From positions 97,856-161,855 of the forward strand of contig JBMNPJ010000007.1 of assembly GCA_050943535.1 (NCBI GenBank): a stretch of DNA of 64,000 nt, read 5' to 3'. This document shows positions 51,572-61,020 of this stretch, in pieces. This stretch comes from Massiliimalia sp050943535 (GTDB taxonomy: Bacteria > Bacillota > Clostridia > Oscillospirales > Ruminococcaceae). The translations under genes were made by a program, and so were the position numbers. Under the pieces are notes generated by a model. That model was not told the origin of the DNA. It saw only the letters and a list, made by a program, of their open reading frames with translations, and made no database searches. How positions within the stretch are numbered: position 1 is the stretch's first letter; each line of letters starts with the position of its first letter.

Positions 51572-53493
51572 GTTTTTTGCCCTTTCTCATTTCTTTTTCC
51601 CTTAGCTGACAGCGGCTGTCTGCTAGAAACAGCCCGTGTTGTGCCGGTTTTACCGCTTCTTCCCTGTCTGGAAGTCATTCCCTGGGGCTGGGTTTTATCA
51701 TCTTCCACCAGCGCATTAGGACCTTTTCCAATCAAATCAAATCGTTTTGCCCGTCTAAGCGCTTTGCGGATTAAATCATAGTTTTTCGGATTATAGTATT
51801 GGAGCAGTGCCCGCTGCATTGCTTTTTCTTCCCGTTCTTTAGGAACATATACCGGTTCCATGGTAAAGGGATTCAGCCCAGTATAATACATACAGGTGGA
51901 AACGGTACCCGGGGTAGGGTAAAAATCCTGTACCTGTTCCGGCCGAACCTGTTCCTTTTTCAAAAAACAAGCCAATTCAATGGCATCATTTAAGGTAGAG
52001 CCAGGATGAGAAGACATGAGGTAAGGCACCAGATATTGTTCCTTTCCTGCCTGTTTGGTCTTTTCATAGAATTTGCGTACAAATTTCAGATAGGTTTCAA
52101 TATGAGGTTTGCCCATCTGATCCAGAACATGGTTGCTGCAGTGTTCCGGAGCCACCTTCAGCTGACCACTTACATGATAGCGTACTAATTCATCAAAAAA
52201 GGTCTCATCTGGATCTGCCACCAAATAGTCATACCGGATTCCGGACCGGATAAATACCTTTTTGATCCCCGGAATTTCCCGAATCTGCCGCAGCAAATCC
52301 AGATACTCCGTATGATCTACTTCCAAAAGCTTACATGGCTGAGGTGCCAGACATTTTCTGCCGTCTTTACACATTCCCCCCGTCAGTTGTTTCTGGCAGG
52401 AAGGATAGCGGAAATTGGCAGTAGGGCCTCCCACATCGTGGATATATCCTTTAAAGCGAGGATTCCCCACAAAACTTCTGGCTTCTTCCAGAACGGACTC
52501 TTCACTCCGGGAAGAGACTTTTCTCCCCTGATGAAATGCCAGTGCACAGAAATTACAGGCGCCAAAACAGCCTCGGTTATGTACAATGGAAAATTCTACT
52601 TCTTCAATGGCAGGCACGCCGCCCTCTTTTTCATAAATAGGGTGGTACATCCGCATATAAGGCAGAGCGTATACCTGATCCAGTTCCTCCCGGGTTAAGC
52701 TTCTCATAGGAGGATTCTGTACCAGCATTTTTTTGCCGTGACGCTGAATCAAAGTGCGTCCGGTCACTTCATCTTGTTCATTCATCTGCTGGCGGTTTGC
52801 TTTGGCATAGCTTTTTTTATCTCTGGCTACAATTTCAAAATCCGCACACTGTACCGCTCCATAAGGAGTATTCACCGGATCGGTCAGATAGCAGGTTCCC
52901 CGAATATCTGTCATCTGGCTCACAGTTTCTCCCTGGCGGAATCGATTGGCAATCTCGGTAATCTGCAGTTCTCCCATACCATACATCAGAAGATCTGCTC
53001 CGGAATCCACCAAAACAGAAGGTTTTACCCGATCTTCCCAGTAGTCATAGTGAGCAAACCGGCGCAGAGATGCTTCCAGGCCACCGATCAATACCGGGAC
53101 GTCTGGTGCTAATTCCTTGAGCTTTTTGGAATATACAGTCACTGCACGGTCAGGACGTTTGCCCATTACTCCGCCCGGTGTATAAGCATCGGTGGTTCTG
53201 GGGCGCTTTGCCACGGTATAATGGGCTACCATGGAGTCAATATTCCCCGCTGTAACTAAAAAAGCATATCGTGGCAGTCCAAACCGGAGAAAATCCCGGT
53301 CAGAGTGCCAATCCGGCTGAGAGATAATCCCCACTGTGAATCCAAGGGATTCTAGTACCCTAGAAATAATCGCCACACCAAAGCTGGGATGGTCTACATA
53401 AGCATCTCCTGTAATATAAACAAAGTCGAACTGTTCCACTCCCATTTGTTCCATTTCTTTTCTGGAAATGGGTAAAAATCCATGTTGGTTCAT
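51529..53493 (-). CDS. YgiQ family radical SAM protein
   Basis: 654 aa. N-terminal UPF0313 domain (VYITGDAYVDHPSFGVAIISRVLE), then radical SAM cluster CxxxCxxC in HNRGCFGACNFCALAFHQG, and a C-terminal DUF3362 region (YYTGLNPFT, VYVPKE), ending in a basic low-complexity tail. Reaction unknown; the family is widespread. Start ATG 53493 behind TAGGAGG. It lies 31 nt after spoIIIE and overlaps the MBL gene by 43 nt. Confidence 0.92.
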   Translation of the reverse strand: MNQHGFLPISRKEMEQMGVEQFDFVYITGDAYVDHPSFGVAIISRVLESLGFTVGIISQPDWHSDRDFLRFGLPRYAFLVTAGNIDSMVAHYTVAKRPRTTDAYTPGGVMGKRPDRAVTVYSKKLKELAPDVPVLIGGLEASLRRFAHYDYWEDRVKPSVLVDSGADLLMYGMGELQITEIANRFRQGETVSQMTDIRGTCYLTDPVNTPYGAVQCADFEIVARDKKSYAKANRQQMNEQDEVTGRTLIQRHGKKMLVQNPPMRSLTREELDQVYALPYMRMYHPIYEKEGGVPAIEEVEFSIVHNRGCFGACNFCALAFHQGRKVSSRSEESVLEEARSFVGNPRFKGYIHDVGGPTANFRYPSCQKQLTGGMCKDGRKCLAPQPCKLLEVDHTEYLDLLRQIREIPGIKKVFIRSGIRYDYLVADPDETFFDELVRYHVSGQLKVAPEHCSNHVLDQMGKPHIETYLKFVRKFYEKTKQAGKEQYLVPYLMSSHPGSTLNDAIELACFLKKEQVRPEQVQDFYPTPGTVSTCMYYTGLNPFTMEPVYVPKEREEKAMQRALLQYYNPKNYDLIRKALRRAKRFDLIGKGPNALVEDDKTQPQGMTSRQGRSGKTGTTRAVSSRQPLSAKGKRNEKGQKTWQKEGQKGRRNKK

Positions 53494-53524
53494 AAAACCT
53501 CCTATATTTTCTGATATTTCCTCA

Positions 53525-56137
53525 TTAAACATTCTCTGGGGAAGTTCCTTCCCGCAAAGTATCCTGATTCAGTTTCATTTCTGCCCACTGATTTTTGGTG
53601 ATCATCACCTGACGGGGTTTGCTTCCCTCAAACGGGCCCACAATCCCTTTGGCCTCCATGTCATCAATCAGTCGAGCAGCTCGGGCATATCCTACCTTAA
53701 GACGGCGCTGCAGATAAGAGGTAGAAGCCTGTCCCGCTTCTACAACACATTCAATTGCCTGATTCATCAGCGGATCTTCTTCCTCAAATCCGCCTCCGTC
53801 ATTTCCTTTCTCCTTGCCTTTTTCCTGCACTGCCTGCTTTTCAATTTCGTCCATAATCTTATCGTCATATTCCGCAGCATTGGTGGAGTTCTTGACAAAT
53901 TCAATGACCTGATCCCGTTCCTGGTCAGTGACAAAACATCCCTGCAATCGGGTAGGCTTTTGAACTCCCACCGGCGCAAACATCATATCCCCTTTTCCCA
54001 GAAGCTTTTCTGCGCCCCCCTGGTCCAGAATGGTTCTGGAGTCAATCTGAGAAGACACGGCAAACGCAATTCGAGAAGGAATATTGGCTTTAATTAACCC
54101 AGTGATAACGTCTACAGAAGGACGCTGGGTAGCAATTACCAGATGCATCCCTGCCGCACGGGCCATCTGTGCCAAGCGGCAGATGGCGTCTTCCACTTCG
54201 TTGGGCGCCGCCATCATTAAGTCCGCCAACTCGTCAATGACAATGACAATCTGCGGCATGGGGTTCAGTTCTTCTTTGGTATTGGCCAGCTCATTATAAC
54301 CAGTCAGATCACGGACCCCATTGTCTGCAAACAGCTTGTACCGGTTGAGCATTTCGGTTACTGCCCATCCCAAAGCACCTGCGGCTTTTCTAGGGTCTGT
54401 AACCACTGGTACCAGCAGATGAGGAATTCCGTTATAAGCACCCAACTCTACAATCTTCGGGTCAATCATCAAAAGTTTTACTTCATCAGGAGTAGCCTTG
54501 TAAAGCAAGCTGATAATAATGGAGTTAATGCACACAGACTTCCCGGAACCGGTAGAACCGGCAATCAGCATATGAGGCATTTTTGCAATATCACAGATCA
54601 CCTCTGTACCGGAAATATCTTTCCCCAGCGCCACAGAAAGTTTACTTTTGGCATTTTTAAAGGGAACACTATCCACAATCTCCCGCATGGTGACTACTTC
54701 TGTCTTTTTGTTAGGTACCTCAATTCCTACCGCCGCTTTGTTGGGGATAGGTGCCTCAATTCGCACGCTGCCTGCCGCCAGATTCAGGGCAATGTCGTCT
54801 GCCAGGTTGGTGATCTTGCTGATCTTTACTCCGGCAGAAGGCTGAAGCTCATAGCGGGTAACTGTAGGTCCTCGGCTGATATCAATAATTCTGGTCTGTA
54901 CCCCAAAACTTTTTAAGGTATTTACTAGTAATTCCGCATTCATTTTCAGTTCTTCAGATAAATCCGCATTGGGACGGTTAACCGGTGCCTTTAACAAGCT
55001 GATCGGCGGATACTGATACTGACGGATCTGTACAGCAGCTCCTGGATTGAACGGTGGTTCTCCCTCTGTAGATTCTTGTTTTGCCCCCCGTTCCCCGATT
55101 TCTTCTTCCAAAATTTCACGCACTGCTTCTTTCGGCGTGGTTTCCGGTTCTTTTGGTACAGCACGTTCTACCAAAGCATCCAGCTGTTCCTGTTTTTCCT
55201 GCTTTTTCTCCTCGCGGGTCTGCATGGCTTTCTGCTTGGTTTCTTCCACAACATTTAAGAAAGATTGGGCTGGGCTTTCGGTTTGAGGAGGAATTTTTTC
55301 TTCCAGCTCATCCAAAACCGGCTGCAGCTGCGCCTGTTTTGGTGAGGATACTGGATGCTGCGGCATTTCTTCCACCACAGGGTCTGGACCCAGATCCACA
55401 TCAATGTTAAATCCAGCCTGTCTGCGCTGTTCTTCCTGTTCCTGGCGTTCTTCCCGTTCTTCCCGTGCCCGGATATAGTTGTCTTCCATCTTTTTGACCG
55501 GTTTAGAAACTGTGTGGAACGCATCCAACAGGGTGGAACCACTGAGCAGTAGAATCATGGCCAGCAAAAACAACACCAGAATAATGGTAGCCCCCACGGT
55601 TCCACAGGCAGCCTGCAGCGGCCATCCAAACAGCAGGCTTACTACGCCGCCGCTCCGTAAATCCTGTCCCAAATTAAACAGATTAAACCAAACCTGTTCC
55701 AGACCTTCCCCTGGATAGCCTTTCATAAATGCCACCTGAATCATACCGCAAAGCAGCGCAATAAATACGCCTGCCTGCCACAGTTTATGACGGATTCTTC
55801 CAATTTCCGGGCGGATGGTCACCCGCACCGCAATAAACAAAAGCATCGGCGCCACCAAATAGGAAGCAATTCCAAACATTCCAAAAATCCAATTATGTAA
55901 TAATTCCCATAGGTTCTGCCCTTGAATCAAGGTCATGGCACCTACTAACAACCCAGAAAAGAACAGGATTACCGCCCAAACCTGACGTTTGTGCAGTTCC
56001 TGCTGCATGGCTTTGGCAGCAGCTGTTTCTTTTTTTCCAGAGGATGTTTTTCCTTTTCTCTGTCCTTTTCCAGAACTTGCCGGCGATGAAGACGATGTCT
56101 TCCGAGCAGCAGGTTTTGAAGCTTTTTTTGTGGGCAT
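53525..56137 (-). CDS. spoIIIE: DNA translocase FtsK/SpoIIIE
   Basis: 870 aa. Pumps the chromosome through the closing septum in division and into the forespore in sporulation. Lys/Ser/Thr-rich start, four N-terminal membrane segments (about residues 53-210), a Gln/Glu-rich linker, then the motor with Walker A AGSTGSGKSVCIN (about 530) and Walker B IVIVIDELADLMM. A C-terminal gamma winged helix (TSYLQRRLKVGYARAARLIDDME) reads polar DNA sequences. In B. subtilis it follows tepA-ylzJ, as here, which favours SpoIIIE. Confidence 0.96.
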   Translation of the reverse strand: MPTKKASKPAARKTSSSSPASSGKGQRKGKTSSGKKETAAAKAMQQELHKRQVWAVILFFSGLLVGAMTLIQGQNLWELLHNWIFGMFGIASYLVAPMLLFIAVRVTIRPEIGRIRHKLWQAGVFIALLCGMIQVAFMKGYPGEGLEQVWFNLFNLGQDLRSGGVVSLLFGWPLQAACGTVGATIILVLFLLAMILLLSGSTLLDAFHTVSKPVKKMEDNYIRAREEREERQEQEEQRRQAGFNIDVDLGPDPVVEEMPQHPVSSPKQAQLQPVLDELEEKIPPQTESPAQSFLNVVEETKQKAMQTREEKKQEKQEQLDALVERAVPKEPETTPKEAVREILEEEIGERGAKQESTEGEPPFNPGAAVQIRQYQYPPISLLKAPVNRPNADLSEELKMNAELLVNTLKSFGVQTRIIDISRGPTVTRYELQPSAGVKISKITNLADDIALNLAAGSVRIEAPIPNKAAVGIEVPNKKTEVVTMREIVDSVPFKNAKSKLSVALGKDISGTEVICDIAKMPHMLIAGSTGSGKSVCINSIIISLLYKATPDEVKLLMIDPKIVELGAYNGIPHLLVPVVTDPRKAAGALGWAVTEMLNRYKLFADNGVRDLTGYNELANTKEELNPMPQIVIVIDELADLMMAAPNEVEDAICRLAQMARAAGMHLVIATQRPSVDVITGLIKANIPSRIAFAVSSQIDSRTILDQGGAEKLLGKGDMMFAPVGVQKPTRLQGCFVTDQERDQVIEFVKNSTNAAEYDDKIMDEIEKQAVQEKGKEKGNDGGGFEEEDPLMNQAIECVVEAGQASTSYLQRRLKVGYARAARLIDDMEAKGIVGPFEGSKPRQVMITKNQWAEMKLNQDTLREGTSPENV

Positions 56138-56227
56138 TCAACATTCTCCTTTAAAGTTTGCTTTTCTTTTTACATGATATCCCTTGCCTTTGCAGAACAA
56201 TAGTTCTCGCCTAAAAACGCAGAATCA

Positions 56228-56259
56228 CCTGCACAAGGTGTGATCTTACCCTGTGCAGG
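56228..56259. other. Inverted repeat between ylzJ and spoIIIE
   Basis: CCTGCACA / TGTGCAGG, perfect 8-bp arms with a 16-nt spacer and no T-run. It may be an RNA hairpin that adjusts readthrough from tepA-ylzJ into spoIIIE or an operator. Confidence 0.45.
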
Positions 56260-56266
56260 CAACTGG

Positions 56267-56458
56267 CTACAACATTTGTCCCGGCTGCAGACTGGGGTTC
56301 AGATAGTCTTTTAAATCCGTAGAAATTACTCGTTGGACTACTATACTATCTTTATATTGTACACCTTCTACAATGCCGTTCGCAACCTTTTTATAAAAAT
56401 ATTTAGAATTTTTATCCTCCAAAAAAATTTCCTGCTCGTCAACAATGGTGTAAAGCAT
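56267..56458 (-). CDS. YlzJ-like protein
   Basis: 63 aa. MLYTIVDEQEIFLEDK with a following beta-rich segment matches the YlzJ family. Function unknown; gene order tepA-ylzJ-spoIIIE is conserved in Bacillus. Start ATG 56458 behind AAGGAG; it overlaps the end of tepA by 20 nt. Confidence 0.85.
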   Translation of the reverse strand: MLYTIVDEQEIFLEDKNSKYFYKKVANGIVEGVQYKDSIVVQRVISTDLKDYLNPSLQPGQML

Positions 56459-57182
56459 GGTCTTTCTCCTTGTTTTTTCCCTTTTCTTCAATCATTTGAT
56501 AAAGGTATTGAATCGCGTCGCTGAGACCTCCCAGATCATCAATTAACCCTTCTTTCACCGCATCGCTTCCGTTTAATACAGTTCCCACATCCATAGCCAG
56601 CTCTCCAGTTGTCATCATCAGTTCTGTAAACCGCTTTTCGCTGATATGGGAGTTTTCGGTCACAAAGGTCACAATCCGGTCCTGCATTTTCTCAAAATAG
56701 GAAAATGTCTGAGGAACCCCTAATACTAATCCGCTCATTCTCACTGGATGAATGGTCATTGTGGCAGAAGGCGCAATAAATGAATGGGCGGCGCTGACCG
56801 CCAGAGGTACCCCAATGGAATGTCCTCCTCCCAGCACGAGAGATACGGTGGGCTTGCTCATACTGGAAATCAATTCTGCAATCGCCAATCCCGCTTCCAC
56901 ATCTCCGCCTACGGTATTGATCATAATAATCAGTCCCTCAATTTCCGGATCTTCTTCAATGGCAACTAACTGAGGAATAACATGTTCATATTTGGTGGTT
57001 TTATTCTGCGCCGGCAAAATATAGTGCCCTTCTACCTGACCGATGATGGTCAAACAATGGATCAAGTGTTTCCCTCTGGTGGTGACTGAACCCATTTCCT
57101 GAATCTGACCAGTAGATTCATTTTGTCCCAAATCAGTTTCGTTTTCTTCTTCCACTGGGTGGTTTGATGTGAAATTTCCCAA
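56439..57182 (-). CDS. tepA: ClpP-fold protease TepA
   Basis: 247 aa from TTG 57182. ClpP/crotonase-type serine protease: GGGHSIGVPLAVSAA (nucleophile Ser) and SATMTIHPVRM (His), MINTVGGDVEAGLAIAE at the oxyanion region. TepA of B. subtilis is a cytosolic ClpP-like enzyme linked to secretion and to degradation of spore small proteins. Start: an extended -10 TGGTATAAT at 57249-57257 puts the transcript start near 57242, and AAAGGAAG lies 7 nt before TTG 57182; ATG 57227 has no site. That start is inferred. Confidence 0.88.
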   Translation of the reverse strand: MGNFTSNHPVEEENETDLGQNESTGQIQEMGSVTTRGKHLIHCLTIIGQVEGHYILPAQNKTTKYEHVIPQLVAIEEDPEIEGLIIMINTVGGDVEAGLAIAELISSMSKPTVSLVLGGGHSIGVPLAVSAAHSFIAPSATMTIHPVRMSGLVLGVPQTFSYFEKMQDRIVTFVTENSHISEKRFTELMMTTGELAMDVGTVLNGSDAVKEGLIDDLGGLSDAIQYLYQMIEEKGKNKEKDHALHHC

Positions 57183-57259
57183 CAATAATCTTCCTTTCTG
57201 TATCCTGTTACAATCATATGTAATCATAGGATTTCCCAAAAAGAAAAGATTATACCAAT

Positions 57260-57979
57260 CTATTCCAGCCCATTTTCTCGGGATTGGGTGGAAAAAGAAG
57301 GTTCCAATCCCCGATAGCTTCCCGCCTTTTCCAGGTTTACCGTATCTTCCCCAATAACCTGGGTATAATAATCAGGAACCTTGCCTACAATGACAGTTTC
57401 TGACAACAAAAACTCCCCTTGCGCCTGAACTTCTGAACGGTAAAAGGGCGCAACACAGGCAAGCTCTACTTCCACTTGAAAAAGCAGCCTGTGCCGGGTC
57501 TGATTAATTCCCGCTGCATCAAACTGGCTGACCATTTTTCCAGTAAACTGACCGCTGGGATACAGCTTAAAGGTCACATCCGGTCCTCTAGCTCCCAACA
57601 GGTCGCTGCCAATCAAACTGCCAATAGGAATTTTCAAAGTCTGTACGGTTACTTCTTGTAAGGACTGGGCCATATACCGGGTGATTTCTGTCCGCAGTTC
57701 ATTGACCTTTTGCGAATCCACAGATAATGTCTGGGAATTGGACTCACTCCCTGACTGCACAGTCACCAAATCATCCAAATTTTGCGGCTGTTGTTTTAAA
57801 GCATAGGCAAACGCATCATTCATAGCCTGTTGCGCCAGAATCTGACTTTCATGTGCGGTTACCTGATCCACCACAGACCCCATGGCAAACTGAATATAAA
57901 TGCAGAACAAGGCAATCACAAGCAGCAGTAAAACAAGTTTACGTTTTATTCCCAGATGATTTCGTCCATAACGGCGCAA
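57260..57979 (-). CDS. yunB: Sporulation protein YunB
   Basis: 239 aa. One N-terminal membrane segment (about residues 13-33), then an extracytoplasmic domain with VTVQTLKIPIGSLIGSDLLGARGPDV and TRHRLLFQVEVELACVAPFY, characteristic of YunB. In B. subtilis yunB belongs to the mother-cell sigma-E regulon and is needed for efficient sporulation. TTG start 57979 follows GGGGGAG. It is the first gene of the leftward sporulation run, upstream of tepA. Confidence 0.92.
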   Translation of the reverse strand: MRRYGRNHLGIKRKLVLLLLVIALFCIYIQFAMGSVVDQVTAHESQILAQQAMNDAFAYALKQQPQNLDDLVTVQSGSESNSQTLSVDSQKVNELRTEITRYMAQSLQEVTVQTLKIPIGSLIGSDLLGARGPDVTFKLYPSGQFTGKMVSQFDAAGINQTRHRLLFQVEVELACVAPFYRSEVQAQGEFLLSETVIVGKVPDYYTQVIGEDTVNLEKAGSYRGLEPSFSTQSRENGLE

Positions 57980-58080
57980 AGAAACTCCCCCTTACCGTTT
58001 TTTACAGTATGCAATTTTTAAAATACTTTCCACACACAAATTAAAAATGCCAATGTTTTTTATTATTTTTATTTTGGGGC

Positions 58081-58109
58081 TTGATTTTTATACCAATTAA
58101 GTGTATAAT
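58081..58109 (+). promoter_or_regulatory. Promoter of thioredoxin gene
   Basis: TTGATT, 17 nt, TATAAT. The transcript should start near 58116, giving a leader of about 82 nt. Confidence 0.75.
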
Positions 58110-58143
58110 GTAAATAAATTCAATTACAGATACTACGGATCCA

Positions 58144-58178
58144 TATTGGTTTCATATGGTACCGCGAATAAACCAATA
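58144..58178 (+). other. Inverted repeat in the thioredoxin leader
   Basis: TATTGGTTT / AAACCAATA, perfect 9-bp arms with a 17-nt spacer, inside the predicted leader and about 20 nt before the ATG. It overlaps a second small repeat CCATAT / ATATGG at 58141-58159. The two pairings exclude each other, a possible RNA switch. Confidence 0.5.
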
Positions 58179-58197
58179 GATAGAAAGGATGTTATCC

Positions 58198-58524
58198 ATG
58201 AGTGTAATTCACATTAAAAGCGTAGAAGAATTTGATGAAAAAGTTATCCGCAGCAATGAACCTGTTTTGGTAGACTTCTGGGCAGAATGGTGCGGTCCGT
58301 GCCGTATGTTGGCACCTGTACTGGATCAGGTTGCGGGACAGTTTGAAGGCAAAGCTCACATTGCAAAAGTCAATGTAGATGAACTGCAGGAATTGGCAAT
58401 GCAATATCAGGTAATGAATATTCCTGCTTTGTTTGTCATTAAAAATGGCGCTGTAGTTGATAAAGCTGTAGGTGTTCAGTCTCCTGCTGCTTTAGGTACC
58501 ATGTTAAACAGTGCCTTAGATTAA
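58198..58524 (+). CDS. trxA: Thioredoxin
   Basis: 108 aa, classic thioredoxin. Active site WCGPC (Trp31 to Cys35) in VDFWAEWCGPCRML, buried Asp in VLVDFWA, cis-Pro in MNIPALFVI. Reduces protein disulfides in the cytosol. Start ATG 58198 with AAAGGATG upstream. Monocistronic; no thioredoxin reductase nearby. Confidence 0.97.
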   Translation: MSVIHIKSVEEFDEKVIRSNEPVLVDFWAEWCGPCRMLAPVLDQVAGQFEGKAHIAKVNVDELQELAMQYQVMNIPALFVIKNGAVVDKAVGVQSPAALGTMLNSALD

Positions 58525-58585
58525 ATTTGCTAACCTCTTTCATTTCTTCCATAAATTAATACTGTCCAGTGGGGCAGGGATAAAG

Positions 58586-58620
58586 AAAAGGACCTTTGTA
58601 TTTTCAAAGGTCCTTTTTCT
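58586..58620. terminator. Bidirectional terminator
   Basis: Perfect 13-bp stem (AAAAGGACCTTTG / CAAAGGTCCTTTT) with a 6-nt loop, A and T flanks. It lies between trxA and the convergent GHL10 lipoprotein gene, touching the latter's stop. Confidence 0.92.
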
Positions 58621-59778
58621 TTATCCGCCAAATGCCTTTACCAAATCATCATAGCGAAAATATAAATACCCGTTTGATACTTTTCCTTCTTCTGCCGCCT
58701 TTGCCTGATCCCATAAATGATCCGAACCAGAAAACTTATAGGCCGCCAGCCCAGGAAACAACCGACACGGAGAACCCTTCACTAAGTTTTCCCATTTTTC
58801 CAAAACAGTTTGAAACGGCGCTACCGGGTCATCAAAATCCCAGTAAATCTGCGGGGACACATAATCCAGATACCCTTCCTGAGTACACCAGGTAACCAGA
58901 TCTGTATATTGGGTTTGATCGGATTTGGGAATATCCAGATAATTGCCTGCCGGGCTGACCCCAAACCATAAAGAATCATTTTGTTGATGCACCGCCTCAT
59001 AGATTCCCTTTACGGTTTTGGTGGTATTTTCTCTTGCTTGTTCTGCTGTCTGACCAAATACCTCCGGTGAAATGGTGTAAAAATAGTCATCAATCTGAAT
59101 TCCGTCCAAAGAATATTGGCTGACTAGTTCCGAAACCCCATTTACAATCAACAAAAGCGCCTGCTCATTTCCTGGGTTTAAATACCAATACCCGTTGCTT
59201 CCCTGCTGCATATACTCTGCCCACCCAGGTGAATGATACCACTGACTGATGAGATATTCCTCTGACAAGGCGTTCATCCCCTCATCCATCATGAGCCGGT
59301 ACGGGTTAATCCATCCATGAATGGACAGGTTCCGCTGATGAGCCTGTTCCACCATAATTGCCAGAGGATCAAACCCAGGAGACACCCCTACACTGCCGGA
59401 AGCATATTGTGACCAGGGATAATATTGGGAAGGATAATAAGCATCTCCATGAGAACGAACCTGTACAATTACTGTATTGAGTCCCCAAGAAACAATTTGA
59501 TCAAACATGGCAGAAATGGTCTGTTCAAACTCTGCCTGAGTTTTTCCTTTTAAAGCCCAGCTGTATTCCAAATAGGAAATCCAAACCCCTTTCATAGTTT
59601 CATAATTTAAGGGTGCTTGCTGCTTTTCCTGAGAACCGGTTTCTGTATACTGGACATTGGCAGGAGGAAACTCCGCTACTGGATAAAAAGAGTCCTTACC
59701 CTGCCCCTTGCAGGATATGCTGGTAAAGGCACACAACATTGCGGCAAGGTAAGCTAAAATTCGTTTTTTCCCTTTCAC
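58621..59778 (-). CDS. GHL10 family glycoside-hydrolase-like lipoprotein
   Basis: 385 aa. Lipoprotein signal with lipobox SISC (Cys23), then a TIM-barrel GHL10 (DUF187) domain: MKGVWISYLEYSWAL, NTVIVQVRSHGDAYYPS, GWINPYRL, DGIQIDDYFY (likely acidic catalytic residues) and SPQIYWDFD. Family members resemble glycoside hydrolases and may act on cell-wall glycans at the outer face of the membrane; activity unproven here. GTG 59778 follows GAGGAGG by about 7 nt. Confidence 0.88.
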   Translation of the reverse strand: MKGKKRILAYLAAMLCAFTSISCKGQGKDSFYPVAEFPPANVQYTETGSQEKQQAPLNYETMKGVWISYLEYSWALKGKTQAEFEQTISAMFDQIVSWGLNTVIVQVRSHGDAYYPSQYYPWSQYASGSVGVSPGFDPLAIMVEQAHQRNLSIHGWINPYRLMMDEGMNALSEEYLISQWYHSPGWAEYMQQGSNGYWYLNPGNEQALLLIVNGVSELVSQYSLDGIQIDDYFYTISPEVFGQTAEQARENTTKTVKGIYEAVHQQNDSLWFGVSPAGNYLDIPKSDQTQYTDLVTWCTQEGYLDYVSPQIYWDFDDPVAPFQTVLEKWENLVKGSPCRLFPGLAAYKFSGSDHLWDQAKAAEEGKVSNGYLYFRYDDLVKAFGG

Positions 59779-59939
59779 GTCCGTTCCTCCTCGTTGGTGT
59801 TGCAGAAAAATTCCCATCACACAAAACCACAAACTAATTTTGTCTTACAGGAAGTTTATGCGCAGAAAACAGAGATTATGCTTTTGGGTATAAATAGAAA
59901 AAACATGGGAACACTTTCCAACAGAAAGAAGGTGTTTTT

Positions 59940-60623
59940 TTGCTTACTGTACTGATTCGAGCGTCACTATTGTATGTGCTAATTATCTTCGCGCTCCGGC
60001 TGATGGGAAAACGTCAGCTGGGAGAATTGCAGCCCAGCGAACTGGTCATTACTATTTTGATCTCCAACATTGCCTCCCTTCCCATTGAGGACCCGTCCAT
60101 TCCCATGACCATGGGGGCGATTCCAATTATTGTTTTGGTGGTGTTTGAACTGATTGTATCTCACCTGTCCCTGAAAAGCCGCTCTTTCCGCCGCTTTATT
60201 TCCGGCAATCCCATCACCATTATTGAACAGGGCAAAGTAGATCAAAAAGCGTTAAAAAATCTCCGCTTCTCACTGGATGACCTGATGGACACCCTCCGTT
60301 CTCAGGGAATCTTTGATCTTCAGGACGTGTATCTTGCAATTGTAGAAACCAATGGACAGGTAAGTGTCCTTCCAAAATTTGAGGCACAGACCCTTACCCC
60401 AAAAATGACAGGAATTTCCGGCAAAGACAAAGACCCCCCTTTGATGATTGTCACCGATGGGCAAATTGATCAGGAATCCCTGCAAAAGTATCATTTATCC
60501 AAACAGTGGCTGCAGTCCATATTAAAAAAAGAACACGTCCAGCTTACGGACGTATTCTTTCTTTGTTCAGACCCTGATAAAAATTATACCCTTGTAAAAA
60601 AGGAGAATCCAAAGCCTTCATGA
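59940..60623 (+). CDS. DUF421 (YetF-type) membrane protein
   Basis: 227 aa. Three N-terminal membrane segments, FALRLMGKRQLGELQPSELVITILISNIA motif and cytosolic YetF domains (about residues 85-220). YetF-type proteins are spore-former membrane proteins whose exact role is unclear; some act in spore germination or envelope functions. Starts at TTG 59940 with AGAAGGTG upstream. Its end overlaps the next gene by 4 nt. Confidence 0.9.
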   Translation: MLTVLIRASLLYVLIIFALRLMGKRQLGELQPSELVITILISNIASLPIEDPSIPMTMGAIPIIVLVVFELIVSHLSLKSRSFRRFISGNPITIIEQGKVDQKALKNLRFSLDDLMDTLRSQGIFDLQDVYLAIVETNGQVSVLPKFEAQTLTPKMTGISGKDKDPPLMIVTDGQIDQESLQKYHLSKQWLQSILKKEHVQLTDVFFLCSDPDKNYTLVKKENPKPS

Positions 60624-61000
60624 AACGTTTAATTTCCGGTTTAACCATCTTTGCAGTCATCCTGATTTTAGCAGTAATCGGCGTATTCCACCTTCAAAAT
60701 ACTACAAACCAACTTCAGAAGTCCCTGTCAGCTATAGAAACTTCGGTCAGTGCCCAGCAATATTCCAAAGCATCTGAAGAATTTGAATCAGCACAAACAT
60801 TTTGGAACCGGGAGAATAAAACCCTGGGAATCTATATGGATCATCATCTGCTGGATCAAATCACCCAGGAAATGGCTCGACTGGGTTCCTGTCTTCGCAG
60901 CCAAAACCAGGATGAAATTCACAGTCAAATCACTCTGATTCAATGTCAGGTAACCCAGCTCTACGAAAATGAAATGCCGCTGTTAAGGAATATTTTATAG
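60620..61000 (+). CDS. DUF4363 family protein
   Basis: 126 aa, one N-terminal membrane segment (about residues 5-23) and an extracytoplasmic helical domain. Matches DUF4363, which regularly follows DUF421 genes, here with an ATGA overlap. The two products probably form one complex. Function unknown. Confidence 0.85.
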   Translation: MKRLISGLTIFAVILILAVIGVFHLQNTTNQLQKSLSAIETSVSAQQYSKASEEFESAQTFWNRENKTLGIYMDHHLLDQITQEMARLGSCLRSQNQDEIHSQITLIQCQVTQLYENEMPLLRNIL

Positions 61001-61020
61001 CCCAAAACTTTCCCGATTTT

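Noticed and set aside
57980..58020. GCATACTGT upstream of yunB as a sigma-E -10 element
   Set aside because: The -10 resembles the consensus, but no sigma-E -35 lies 13-15 nt upstream.
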